Assembly (NCBI GenBank): GCA_010093705.1
Contig: MU006090.1
Span: forward strand, 1,081,817 to 1,145,816
Source: Patellaria atrata CBS 101060
Lineage: Eukaryota; Ascomycota; Dothideomycetes; Patellariales; Patellariaceae
DNA length: 64,000 nucleotides
Direction: 5' to 3'
The translations under genes and the position numbers were made by a program. The notes beneath the pieces are model-generated. The model was not told the origin of the DNA, did no database searches, and saw only the letters and a program-made list of their open reading frames with translations. Shown piece after piece: positions 42,828 through 53,502 of this stretch (its first letter is position 1; each line of letters starts with the position of its first letter).

Positions 42828-44122
42828 ATGAACCGATCTATTGAGCAAGCACTTACAAGCCTTATACCAACTTACTCCAGTCCACTACCGTCCGAATTAC
42901 TGAACTTGGCGCTTTCTATCCTTGCGCAATCGCGAACAAAAGCTAGCAGCTTAAGACCCGAGGAGGAGATCGCACGTGGTTATGCCTGTGCACATATTGC
43001 ATGCGAGAGGTAGATATGTTATCACAGTCTTCCATTCGGTTCCTCATCTGACCAATTCTTTCCAGTCTGAAACAGGTGCTCAACCTTCCTACCATCAAGC
43101 CCCACCCTCCCGTACCACCGCGAACGTATAGGAAGGTTTACAATTATTTCATAACTGCGCTTCCGGTGCGCGTTTCGAGGACAACCAGAGCAGTAGCACA
43201 GAATAAGAAAGTAGAGCATGCAATCTCGAAGTCGGCAGTGGCCAGATCGAAACCTACTCCAACTGGTACACCCAAGACGCCAACCTCCAAGGGGACACTA
43301 TCAAGGGTGACACCAAGGAAGCGAGCAGCGCCTGACAACAATGAAGGAAGGGATGCTCCACCCTGGGTCATGCCAGCGATTCGACAACTTTGTAAAGCTT
43401 TCGATGCTCCTCTCGCGGTACCCCACGTCTTTGCGGGTATCAGCTCCATCCTGAAAATAGTAAATACCTCAAAATCATTCTCCACAATCAGCTCGAATCC
43501 AACACCGACACGAACACGGACGCGCACATCTACACAAAGGCAATCTCGTGAAGCCATTGACATTGCAGAAGAACGCATACCGGGCTTACTCGTAGTCATC
43601 TTCTTATATACATATTCGAGACTATCCGGCATACACGTTACCACCGAAACGTACCTATCGCAACGGAACAAAGGTATCAATGTATTGCTGGGTCTCAAAG
43701 ATATACCACAGCGAGATCAGGGAACAATAATAGAAGATGTAGAGCAGCTACTGCGGGAGGCGCAAAATGGTTGGTTAGAACTAGATTGGTACACCAATAT
43801 TATGGAAGGTAGCGGGTTTCAGGAGGGAATGCACGATTCACAAGATGGGATTGATGTGGATGAGGAAGAGGATTCCGACATCGAAGACATGGCGGGGAAG
43901 CGTAGAAGGAATATGAAAAAGACTACAAATAATGGCATGTTAAAGAGCGGACTGGGGACAATGATGCAGGATAAGATTGATTATCTGAGTGAGGAGAGGA
44001 AAAGAGACTACATTGAGTGGAAAAAAGGGATTCTAGCACGGATGGAACGGATTGCGAATGGAGAAGAGGATGCAGAGACGGGTTATGGGAGAGATGGTAG
44101 CGGAGTCGACCAGCCATCATGA
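42828..44122 (+). CDS. orc6: origin recognition complex subunit 6
   Basis: Two exons, 42828..43009 and 43066..44122, 56-bp intron; 412 residues. The N-terminal cyclin-like fold is recognisable from MNRSIEQALTSLIPTYSSPL, LLNLALSILAQSRTKASSLR and PEEEIARGYACAHIACER, joined to SLKQVLNLPTIKPHPPVPPR-TYRKVYNYF. The middle is a basic Thr/Pro-rich linker (TPTGTPKTPTSKGTLSRVTP), then a second folded region (PAIRQLCKAFDAPLAVPHVF) and an acidic C-terminus with a basic cluster GKRRRNMKK. ORC6 helps load the MCM2-7 helicase on replication origins. The Thr-Pro and Ser-Pro sites in the linker are plausible cyclin-dependent kinase targets, as in yeast, but this is inference. Confidence 0.92.
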
Positions 44123-44686
44123 GGAATCTGGACCTTGAAAAACCTATTCTTTACGAAGTTTCTGATTACATCAGCTGTCCTTACTTATGATCTACTCAAT
44201 AATACCCGTTACTATATGTCTTCCAGCGGCTCCTCGACGTGGTTCGGAAATTCTGGCCAGCTATGATGGAAAATCTCCTTGATATTAGGTACAGTACCGT
44301 ACTCACCCAAGCTCTTCTTCTAGCTTAGAAGAAATATTTTGCGTAGCAGAATTAGCACAATCATCCGATAAGCAGTAGGTCCAAAGTTCATATGTCTGCC
44401 TAGAGGTATTCTGGCTTTAGGTATGAATATCTAAAGTGTTCAGCTGAGATGGTCCCTCGATTCCCTAACCATGACCACCTGAGCCACAGTAAGCAAGGAT
44501 CAGTCGGCAACCGTTCGACTTGGGAACCCCGCCATGGATGTCACGGCTGAAAGAGCTCCGCCGCCCTGTTCAATCTCCTATGAGTCTTTCATGCGCACAT
44601 GCAAATTTACTTAATCTTCACTCTTCAATCTTTTCTTTCTCTCTTCCGCTCGTCTGATCACGAATCAACTCGGTCTTTCTCCCAAC
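44123..44686. other. intergenic region, HET-C promoter
   Basis: Contains GGTACAGTACC-like dyad sequence at about 44290-44300. The last 70 bases are strongly C/T-rich, as is usual just upstream of fungal start codons. No gene is seen. Confidence 0.5.
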
Positions 44687-46950
44687 ATGCGCTCAGTCAC
44701 CTTCATAATCTTCGTGAGCATAGCACTTCTACTATTGCTCCCCGCCCCCGCATCTGCTTTTGGCGCTGGTAACATCGCATCCATCTCCAAGGTCGAAGGC
44801 CGAAACTGGCGTCATGGTGATATCGAGGATATGCTCAAGACTGTCGCCTGTCTCAAGGGTCATAAATGGTCTTCGATGATGATCAAGCGCGTATACTTTG
44901 GGAACTGGTTGCGTGATTACTCCCAAGCTGTTGACGTAGGCACATTGAAAGGCGTCCAGAAAGATACTATCAGGATACTAGTATGGGTTCTTGCTTTCAT
45001 GTCGTTCGGGTATGCTACGGCCGAATTCGAGGTTACTGAGGAGAGACTGGGTGTATACAGACCGGAGGAACACATTGATAACCCTAAGGATTACGCCGAT
45101 AACACCGATGCAAGACAGTATGATAATAGATTAAGAGAGCCCATTCACCCCGAGGAGCTGGCAATAGACCCATACACAGGTACAGAACCTATTCTACCGT
45201 CTATCATCGTCTCACCCATTATTCTATAGGCATGAAAAACTATATCGCAAACGAAAGAGGTTTCTGGGCGACCAGCGCTGGCTATATCAGGTTTAGCTTC
45301 TCGAGGGCCATCCATTTTGGTAGAATGTACACCCATGGAAGGCATAGTGGGCGAGAGGAAGATCTCTGCGAAGCTCTCAGATGCCTCGGTCAAGGGCTTC
45401 ACTGCGTAGAAGACTTTGGAGCGCACACGAACTATACGGAACTCGCTCTGCGAGAGCTAGGATTTGACAACGTCTTTCCTCACACCGGTACCGCGACGCA
45501 GATGAATATCAGGGGAAAATACGTGTTCCCCCTTGTCACTGGTACGTTCGGCGGTGTAGACTTCCTGCATAGCGTGCTCGGCGAAGCTACAGACCATTTC
45601 ACGCAATCCGAGATCGACGAGATGAATATCGCATTGGGTGATGCTGCTGGTGGGTCCGGTGGGTCAGGCGGAAAGAGATCCGTCGGAGGCTCCTCGGGAT
45701 CGCAGTGTGATGTTCTCTGCGGATTGCTCGATAAAATTCCCGGTAGCGGGGGTCTTGTTCAAGAGGCGCTGAATCTCCAAAAGCTGTCGAACGAGCAAAA
45801 AGCTCAGAATGAATCGTATAGTGGAACTCGCGGCTACGACGACGGATACAGCAGCTCACGGGCTTCCGGTGCACCACCCCCAGCATTTTCTGGCCCTCCA
45901 GGCTCACAAGGCGGACCGCCAGGCCCAGGTATTCCAGGTATGAATCCCAATTTTGACCCACAGTCCGTGGTCCCCAAGATCTACCCGATTCTTGAGTTCC
46001 GCGACAAAGTCGTCCGCTCCATCTCCGCCATCGTCTCACGGATCCCCGGCCTCGAGTCACTCATCGAAAAGATCACCGAACGTGTGACGCTGTTCGTGCT
46101 ATCCCTTCTCGCACCTTTCATCCAACCAATCATCAAAGCGGCCTCTGATCAACTCAAGCAAGGCTCCTCCGCCGTCGTTAACGCAAGCGGAAAACACCAG
46201 TACGAGCCCTGGACCGATCCGCACTGCACGGATCCAACTCACTCTTTACTATCTAAAGACCACTTCTCCAACGTCCTAAATGAGCCGGCTGGCCAAGTCG
46301 CCACTGTCATCTTACAGTACATCGCCCCCCGCATCATTTTCGCGATGGACAACCCTGACATCGCCGTCGACCAGGTTCTCGACGACGTCGTGCGCGTCTT
46401 CCATCATCCTGCCCTGCGAGATCCACGGCTCGAGCTCCATAGACAGATGTTCGACGTAGTGGAACGTTGGACCCGCAAACTCCCCGACCGCGGCCGAAAC
46501 CTCAACAACGTCCTTTCATCTGAGAGCGTCCGCGCGGGGAAGAACCATTCCGGGCTCGCGCCCGAAGGGAAGCATGGCCACCACCATCACCACCATGGTC
46601 CCACCTCTCACAGCAAGGATTCGCCTTTTGATATGATCAGTCGCCGACGAGGCCTCGATCCCGAACCAGCTGGGGGGGACTATCGTCGGCCGTCTCCAGG
46701 TGGTTATGCTCGGGAAGGATACGATCAGGGATATAGTGGGCAATCGCCTTTTCCGCAGGGCGGAGTGAGTCAGCAGGATCCGTATACATATCCCACGGCG
46801 TATCAGCAGGGTTACGAGGAGCCGTACCATCAGGCCCCGCCACCACAGGCGCCGTATTCGCCGCAGCCACCATATCCCCAGGAGGGTGGATATGGGCAAG
46901 GGAGCTACGGGGGTGGGCATGATCACTATGGAGGGCAAGGGAGGTGGTAG
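44687..46950 (+). CDS. het-c: HET-C heterokaryon incompatibility protein homologue
   Basis: Two exons, 44687..45179 and 45230..46950, 50-bp intron; 737 residues. A signal peptide is clear (FIIFVSIALLLLLPAPASAF), and the core contains GAGNIASISKVEGRNWRHGD, IKRVYFGNWLRDYSQAVDVG and EALRCLGQGLHCVEDFGAHT, all characteristic of HET-C. A Gly/Ser-rich loop (DAAGGSGGSGGKRSVGGSS), a helical region and a Pro/Gly/Tyr/Gln-rich tail follow. In Neurospora het-c is a polymorphic secretory or plasma-membrane protein whose allelic differences trigger vegetative incompatibility; many fungi carry a non-incompatibility homologue of unclear daily role. A run of six histidines lies at about 615-620. No HET-domain (pin-c-like) gene is adjacent. 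The histidines in LHCVEDFGAHTNY recall the metal-binding core of phospholipase-C/S1-nuclease-like folds. Confidence 0.93.
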
Positions 46951-47226
46951 AAGGTTTGAAGATACCCAGTTGTATAGGTTCGGGGGCTTTCTGCGTGTTG
47001 TGTGTGTTGTACGGATTGAGATTTAGGGGCTGGGGTCTTGATTGTTGAAACAAGATTTGCGAGAAGGGGTGGCTGCAGTGTCTATTCTGCAATTTCTTTA
47101 TTTGACCATTCATCTACAGATTCACAGATTCTAGCGAGAAGAGCTCCAGTAACATCGATGTAATACAATGCCTCACGGCTAGTACAAGCACACTAAAATC
47201 TCCAAGACAGAGCCCTTCTCCCTTTA

Positions 47227-48465
47227 TCACCACTTCCCCCTCCTCCCATCCTCACCTGAAAAGTCCCGCCCCATCCTTTCCCTCTCGACCCTTGCATCGA
47301 ATTCCCGCTGCGCCTCCGCCTTCGCAAGCTGTCTGTCCTCTTCGCTCGTAGAAAACGCAAAACTATCCCCCGACGTCGCGCCTTCGGTGGTCTCGCTGCC
47401 GGCGCGTCGTTGCGCCCAGGAGCCCCTGTTCTGAGGTGAGGGTGAGGGTGGATTGGGGGCTTCGTTGCGAGGAATTGCGCTAGATGGGGCTTCGCCGCGA
47501 CGGATGCGGTCCCAAGCCGAGCCACCGGAAGAGGTAGACTCACGGCGGACGGGGGACGCGTCATCGGAGGAGTAAGAGGTATCGGGTCGCGATGGTGTCG
47601 AGAAGCCGGATGAGGGGCCGGTTAGATCTTCAAAATCGGAGGAGCGAGAGTCAGAGCTGGGGTAATCGGCCGCTTGCGGGGACATGTCGTCGTCGTCTGT
47701 ACTGCTCCTTCTCGAGCTCCACGTCGAAAGCTGTTGCTGCCTTTGTCTCTGCTGCCGCTGCTGTTGCTTGGCTTGATCCGGGCCTATTCTGCTCGCCTCA
47801 CTCTCCCACCTCTCCTGCACCTCCCGCGACACCGGTAATCCCTCCCTCTGAAGCTCCCCCCTAGCCTTCCGAATAACCTGATTCCGCAACACCTCATTGA
47901 ACTCCTTCATCTCAGGATTCGTCGCCATCATCGCCGCGCTCGTGCTCGCCGCATAGCTACTCGCCACCGCCGCCCCGAGGACCCAAAAGACCGTGCCATA
48001 CACCTGCGCCCGGATCCCGTGCAAAGCGTACCGCGCCATGTTTCCCTTCAGCGGGCCGAAGCTGTCGGGGTTGAACCTCTGCAGATCCGGCTTCCAGAAC
48101 AGAAACGCGAACGTTTCGCGGGTCTGGTACGAGCGCAAGACGCCCCAGGCGGCCCCGAGCGCCATGCCGTAGCTGCTGAACTGGCTCATGCGGCAGTAGT
48201 GGAATGCGAGGGTTTGCGCTTCCACGGGGCGCAAAGGTCGCGAGAGAAGCTTGGAGGCATGCTCGAGGTTCGTGTCGATCGAGTGCGTTTGGGCGGCGCG
48301 GGTGAAGCCCGCGAGGGGGCCAAGAATGGGGAAGGGTTTTGGGAGGCCGGAGAGATCGTAGAGTTTGTTACTGGAGGATGACGGAGAGGAGTAGGGGTCA
48401 AGATCGGAAGAGGGACTGGAGTCGGAGGAGAAGGAATCGGGGTTGGAGGTGTCTTCGAGGACCAT
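47227..48465 (-). CDS. conserved fungal protein with two hydrophobic segments
   Basis: A single exon of 412 residues. The N-terminal 40 residues are Ser/Asp-rich. A conserved-looking block runs LPKPFPILGPLAGFTRAAQT, then RPVEAQTLAFHYCRMSQFSS. Two membrane-type helices follow: SYGMALGAAWGVLRSYQT (about 98-115) and QVYGTVFWVLGAAVASSYAA (about 154-173). The C-terminal 200 residues are low-complexity (QQQRQQRQRQQQ, Ser/Asp-rich) and probably disordered. This arrangement is found in uncharacterised fungal organelle-membrane proteins; no function can be given. Codons are G/C-rich at third positions compared with neighbours. The stop lies 277 bp from that of HET-C, with which it is convergent. Confidence 0.8.
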   Translation of the reverse strand: MVLEDTSNPDSFSSDSSPSSDLDPYSSPSSSSNKLYDLSGLPKPFPILGPLAGFTRAAQTHSIDTNLEHASKLLSRPLRPVEAQTLAFHYCRMSQFSSYGMALGAAWGVLRSYQTRETFAFLFWKPDLQRFNPDSFGPLKGNMARYALHGIRAQVYGTVFWVLGAAVASSYAASTSAAMMATNPEMKEFNEVLRNQVIRKARGELQREGLPVSREVQERWESEASRIGPDQAKQQQRQQRQRQQQLSTWSSRRSSTDDDDMSPQAADYPSSDSRSSDFEDLTGPSSGFSTPSRPDTSYSSDDASPVRRESTSSGGSAWDRIRRGEAPSSAIPRNEAPNPPSPSPQNRGSWAQRRAGSETTEGATSGDSFAFSTSEEDRQLAKAEAQREFDARVERERMGRDFSGEDGRRGKW

Positions 48466-49025
48466 CGTTGCGGTGGTGAAGCCGAAGGGAGGGGGTATTA
48501 GGAAGAGTAGGATTAATAGGGTTTATGAAAAGATCATTTGGGAGTATGTTTCCAAGGAAATTTATCAATGGTATAAATCATAAAAGAGGTGTTAGAACTT
48601 TTTCAATTGATTGTATGGCGCTAGATATTTGATGTGAGGTTCGAATTGAAGCTTTCTAGACGGGACGTTCCCAGGCGAGGAAGACGTTGGCCCAAGCTCC
48701 ACTCTCTACGGCGCCCTTGGCGCTAAGGTACACCTTAAAGGTGCACGAGGGTATTCTTACGGAGATGTTTACTACAAGTATATCGTAATTGGAACTTCTC
48801 GGTTGCTGTGTCGGTACTGTACATTCACTCACACAAGCTAGAGCTTGGAGATTCTTTTAAGGGGCTTAGAGTTGATGGGTCTCTGCACTATACAGCTTGA
48901 AGTCAATAGTACAGTCTGCGTCATTGCGTACAGAGGAACGAGAGACGTTTTATACGACCAAACTCACAGAAGCCGAGAGCATCACGATAAAGAAATAGGC
49001 TGTAAGTTATACTGGAACTTCAATT
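48466..49025. other. intergenic region
   Basis: Between the unknown two-helix gene and the TilS-type gene. AAGGTACACCTTAAAGGTGC near 48725-48744 and GTACTGTAC at about 48813-48821 resemble the dyads noted upstream of DPP III. No gene is seen. Confidence 0.45.
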
Positions 49026-50784
49026 TCATTTTTTTGGTCTTTTAGGTGCGACTGAGGTTACTACCTTATTCAGATCATGCGAGCCCAAATCCACGTGCTT
49101 ATATCTGACTGAACAAGTGAGATTCTGTAATTCCCGCGGGATCTTCTTTTGGGGTATTTTGATTCTCATCGTAGGGAGAGCAATGACTCTCTCCCGTCCG
49201 CCCTCATCCTTAGCAACAATAGCGGGAAGAGTAAAGCGACCCTTAGCAGGGCAGAACTCTCCCAGAATGGCCTTTACAGTTTTCCGCTGCTTGGGATTAA
49301 AACATGCGTAGAATCTCTCCGCGTCTTCTTTTCGAAATCTTCGGATCTTCACTTCAAGCTGTTCGGATACATTATGCAAAAGTATCCAAAATCTTCCATC
49401 CCAGAGGTGGTATGACCGTTGCAAAAGGTCAGAATGAGTAAGTTCGGGAGCTTCTCCGTTCTCCATGGGAATGCGAGCCGTAAGTCGCCACGTATTTTCA
49501 CCAAGTGGAGTGAATTGTACACCGCTTACAAGGAAAATTTGACTTTGTTGAGTATGGTTCTTCTCAGTTGGCTCGAGAAGATCCTGCGGTAAGAATCGCG
49601 GTACAGCACTGACAAGATTTGGAAGAAGTATGGATTCCGTAGGCGTGATGAGACGGACTAGTCTTCTGAGAAGTGCAGCTGTCACTTTGAACCACCCACG
49701 ATAGTGGTGCTCGCCGTCCTTACCAGTTGTGCTGCTAATCATTCGAAACACATCGGCCGGAACTTCTAGATTCAACGTCCCAGAAGAGATGTTAAGCGAA
49801 ATTTTACATCCATTGAAGCATTCCTGGGCCTTTTCTTCTACTCTCTGTTCCATCTCTGCAGCTCTTTTAGAGATTTCGATCAACGATCTTTTCCTGAGGG
49901 CGACCGGGAGCAGTTCAGAACTTTCGGCCTCGGTCCTAGCTTTACTTGGAGAGAGAATAAATCGGACTGCATTTCGTAATGTCAAGGTAGGGTCTGCATT
50001 TGTTGCATCCTCAACCCAGGGCATTTTTGCAGCCCTACAAGTATCTTGAAGTTCGATCTTCGAATATGCTAACAAAGGTCTCAGTATCTGCACTCCCTTA
50101 TCCGCAATGCCAAATTCATGTCCCAATGAGGAGATCGTTGGGATCTGGTGGACCATGGGTACTCCATTACACTCCGGAATATCTGATATCTCTTGCATAG
50201 CTCGTAGGCCAAATCCAAATCTCCTGTTCAAGAGCCGCGAGAAGACTGTCTCTGCTTGGTCATCGTTATGGTGTGCTAGAAGGAGTGACTTTATGCCATG
50301 GTTTGCGCAAGCTCTTCCCAACACATCATATCTCGCTTTACGTGCTTCTTGTTCGAATGTACGGGAAGAGGTAGGCTCGTAACCATTTGGCCATTGTATT
50401 GTTAAGACCTCGGCAGGTAGACCTGCTTCCTATTTAAAATTCGAATCATAAATGCTCTTCACAGCTCGAACTTACCAATTCCCTGCAATTCCTTCGCAAC
50501 CCACTGAGCTTCCAAATGGCTGTCTTTACGGGCTCGATGGTCAACAATGAACGGCGTGTAAGTGGATCGGTAGAGCGGATCTTGACTACACAAAAGAGCC
50601 AAAGCCATAGAATCAACTCCACCACTTATAGCAAGCCCTTGATTCGAGTATGAGCTCGCGTTCGTTCATTGCGCAGAGAGACAGATATAGTACCTATTTT
50701 CGCAGGCCATGGTGCCTTTGAAACCGTCAGAAGGGTACGTAGCTTTTGAACAAAAGCCTCAGGACTAATTGCTCTAGCCGACAT
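49026..50784 (-). CDS. tRNA(Ile)-lysidine synthetase-like protein (TilS/MesJ, PP-loop ATPase)
   Basis: Three exons, complement(49026..50422, 50476..50637, 50694..50784); 549 residues. The PP-loop GLAISGGVDSMAL (SGGVDS about 35-40) forms across the first junction, followed by YTPFIVDHRARKDSHLEAQW, FEQEARKARYDVLGRACANH and LLLAHHNDDQAETVFSRLL, the TilS signature set. The enzyme modifies the wobble cytidine of tRNA(Ile) to lysidine so that it reads AUA; in fungi the target is presumably the mitochondrial tRNA. The C-terminal 250 residues are less conserved and fungal in character. The start is ATG 50784; upstream the frame is open without another ATG. A presequence is not obvious, so localisation is uncertain. 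It shares a 303-bp promoter with HSP10. Confidence 0.88.
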
Positions 50785-51087
50785 GCCATAGTTTTCCGAT
50801 CCTCGAGTCAGCTCCGCCAGCACATGAAACAGATGAATGTTATCGTTGCAAAGGCAAGCTTCCCGTCAAAATCAACCCCTTAGCCCTAGCTCCGAAGCAA
50901 GCTATCCCGTCGGATCCTCAATCCTCGGCCCGTGCGCTCTTCTCGAAATTTCTTAGGAAGCAACCATCTGTAAACCATCAACATCCGCAAACTCTTCCTT
51001 TCAATTGCCAATTCAAATTCAAACACAAACCTCACAATACCCATCCCATCAAAATCTCCCTCTCTTCTCATCCCGTACCTTTTCAAA
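50785..51087. other. divergent promoter of TilS-like gene and HSP10
   Basis: The 303 bases between the two start codons are C/A-rich on the HSP10 side. They contain a heat-shock element, listed separately. The 66-codon frame on the minus strand at 50886-51086 is not supported. Confidence 0.6.
50940..50952. promoter_or_regulatory. heat-shock element
   Basis: TTC-TC-GAA-AT-TTC is three contiguous, alternating five-base units, the consensus for heat-shock factor trimers. It lies 136 bp upstream of the HSP10 start codon, where such a site is expected. The next unit is off-register (GAA displaced by two bases). Confidence 0.7.
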
Positions 51088-51557
51088 ATGGTATCTCCAC
51101 TACCTATTACCTCGGCGCATCGATAACTAACCCACTCCAGACCACCGCACTCAAATCCATCCGCGCCCTCGCCCCTTTACTCGATCGCGTGCTTGTTCAG
51201 CGCGTCAAAGCTGAAGCTAAGACTGCCGGTGGACTATTCCTGCCTGAGAGCTCTGTGAAGGAGCTCAATGAGGCGAAGGTGTTGGCCGTCGGCCCAGGTG
51301 GACTGGATCGTGATGGGAAGAGGATACCTATGAGTGTGCAGGCGGGAGATAAGGTTTTGATCCCGCAGGTATGTTTCATGCATGAGATAGATACGTGTTG
51401 GGTTGGTTGGCTAATGGAATTTCAGTACGGCGGAAGCCCAATTAAGGTTGGAGAAGAGGAGTATTCGCTTTTCAGGGATCATGAGTAAGTATCTGGTCTC
51501 TAATAAGTTTGAATATGCTAATGAAGGTATAGGGTTCTTGCTAAGATCAACGAATAA
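51088..51557 (+). CDS. hsp10: HSP10, mitochondrial GroES-type co-chaperonin
   Basis: Four exons, 51088..51090, 51141..51368, 51426..51484, 51533..51557; 104 residues, the normal length. The product begins MTTALKSIRALAPLLDRVLV and contains GGLFLPESSVKELNEAKVLA, VGPGGLDRDGKRIPMSVQAG, YGGSPIKVGEEEYSLFRDHE and ends VLAKINE. It caps HSP60 in the mitochondrial matrix. The mobile loop (KTAGGLFLPES) that binds HSP60 is intact. The first coding exon is only the ATG: a 50-bp intron starts right after it, and without splicing the frame would be wrong. A heat-shock element lies upstream. Confidence 0.95.
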
Positions 51558-51961
51558 AAAGATATTGTAAGAATATTTTTGGCCAATTGTTCACCGTTGG
51601 TGTACAAAAATCAGGCAAAAAAGCGGAGGCGTTTAGATATCAGGAGCATTTGTAGCATTTTAGCAGCTTCAATTCTCCGTGTAATTAGGTCTACCACATA
51701 ATTGATCTCAGCTCTTCAACAATCGACACAACATCACGGTGATTCAACGGCACTGATAATTAGATTTACGGCATTCCACTACTTTAGCTGCATTATCATA
51801 ACATGTCATCAGGAAATATTTCCTAGCTTGAGCCCGAATGTTATGCCGGTGAGGAGCATTTTATACCAATGAGGAGGGGCTAGGAGACGGTGAAAGAAGA
51901 GTCTGCCGGAACACCAGGACAAATGCCTTCCAAGCTAGCCAAAGGAAGAAAGTCGTATCCA
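51558..51961. other. convergent intergenic region
   Basis: Between the stops of HSP10 and p23. No feature beyond untranslated sequence is evident. Confidence 0.5.
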
Positions 51962-52893
51962 TTAAACTTCCTCGATTTTCGGTTTCGCAGTGGATGCATC
52001 CTTCGCTGAGGCCGCCTTGTTGTAATCTTCAAGTGCTGGCATTTCGTCGTCATCCTCGTCATCACCCTCATCATCACCAGCCATATCACCACCCATATCG
52101 CCAAGGTCACCCAAGTCGGGCATGCCTCCAGCTCCACCCAGCTTGGAGAAGTCGATACCTCCAAAGCCGCCGTCACCACCCATTGCTGGGTTCATCTTGC
52201 TCATGTAGTCGTCGTCTTCCGGAGCAGCGTTCTGCTCATCCTCGTCTACCCACTGTTGTTGTGTGTTAGTCAAGTTCAAACGATGAGCCTTATTTCAAGC
52301 ACCTACCCTATCAAAGTTGGTCTTGAGGAAATGCTGCCTCTTAGAATCCTTGAGTAACCTGGGCCAGTACTCCTCCTTCAATTCCTTCTTTCGTAGAACG
52401 AGTTCAACATCCCTAGCGGTGTGATGAATCTTACTGTTTTCGGGATCGATCTCTGCGTAGAACTCAAGCTCGACATGGTAGGTGACATTCTTAGTGGTTG
52501 AAGTTCCAGTGAAAGTTAGGCCGTTGGGCTTCAGGTCGAGCTTTGCTTCCGACGCTGGAACGTCAGAGACGGAGAGAGTGAGGAGGATGTTGTTCTTCTC
52601 CGCATCGGTGCTAGAAGAGCGTTGCGCCCATAGGACTGTACAATTGCGTTAGTTCTGGTTCAAGCGAGCACGTTTTGACAAAGATGTCAGCAGCTAAATA
52701 GAGCCTCTAGGCAGTAGAACAGCACAAAGTTTGAAAATTTTTGGAAACAATTTCGGGTGTATCTGCTCCCATTCTGGTGGTATGCACTCCTAAACCCTCT
52801 GTAGCAATGGAAGCAGTCGAAGCTCATGAAAGCAACTGTGTCGTTCGAAATTGGTTCTGACGTACCTTCTGGAGTGACCTGTTGAGCAGACAT
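51962..52893 (-). CDS. wos2: p23/Wos2-type HSP90 co-chaperone
   Basis: Three exons, complement(51962..52252, 52307..52635, 52866..52893); 215 residues. Exon 1 gives MSAQQVTPE; the CS domain follows (VLWAQRSSSTDAEKNNILLT, LSVSDVPASEAKLDLKPNGL, VTYHVELEFYAEIDPENSK) and ends EEYWPRLLKDSKRQHFLKTN-FDRWVDEDEQ, the p23 signature including WPRL and WVDEDE. The C-terminal tail is rich in Gly, Met and Asp/Glu, as usual. p23 binds ATP-bound HSP90 and slows its ATPase in the cytosol. The first intron is 230 bp, long for this window, and may carry regulatory sequence. A two-unit heat-shock-like word (GAA-AC-TTC) lies at 53141-53148, upstream. Confidence 0.93.
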
Positions 52894-53502
52894 AATGAAG
52901 TGTGGTGGTTGTAGTCGTCTTTTGATGAGGTGGTTGGAAAAGTGTTACTTCTTGGTGTATGCGTCGTTCTTGTAAGTTTGAGACTGAAAATTGTGTTTCC
53001 TTAAAAGGAGGAGATCAGTTAAAATGGCAATCACTGCTGGGTTGAAAGTTTCAGTGAGTTACAGATGCACCTCGCCGCTAGTACAAGGCTGAAGATGTTT
53101 GTAGAAAGCAATCGAAAATGCGGGGAGCTAGATATCGTCCGAAACTTCAAGACACAACTATTCCGGGCTGGTTGTACGTACCTGGACCAAGACCTGAGTA
53201 CGGTTTACCACTCTGGTGTTATTGTATGATCGAAGGATTATGAACAATGGAGGCGGAGAGGCGGTGTTCTTGCTGTCAACAGGCTGCAGAAAGTGATTCC
53301 ATTTCAATGACATCCAATGTCGCTTGTGACTTTGTGGTCCGAGCTGTCCCTGATCTCAACTTGTCCCGCAGCCAGCTCCAATATCTACCTACTCCCGCCA
53401 TAGCATTACCTTAGAAACACCTACAAGTCTTTTGAACCCAAGCACCTTGTCTGTCTTCTCCCATAATTAACTACCCGACAACGTCCCTCGTTTCTGCCCG
53501 CC
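52894..53502. other. divergent intergenic region
   Basis: Shared upstream region of p23 (minus) and VPS24 (plus). A weak, two-unit heat-shock-like word is at 53141-53148. No gene is seen. Confidence 0.5.

Noticed and set aside
44732-46060. Minus-strand open frames within HET-C
   Set aside because: Antisense shadows of a well-conserved gene; no independent evidence.
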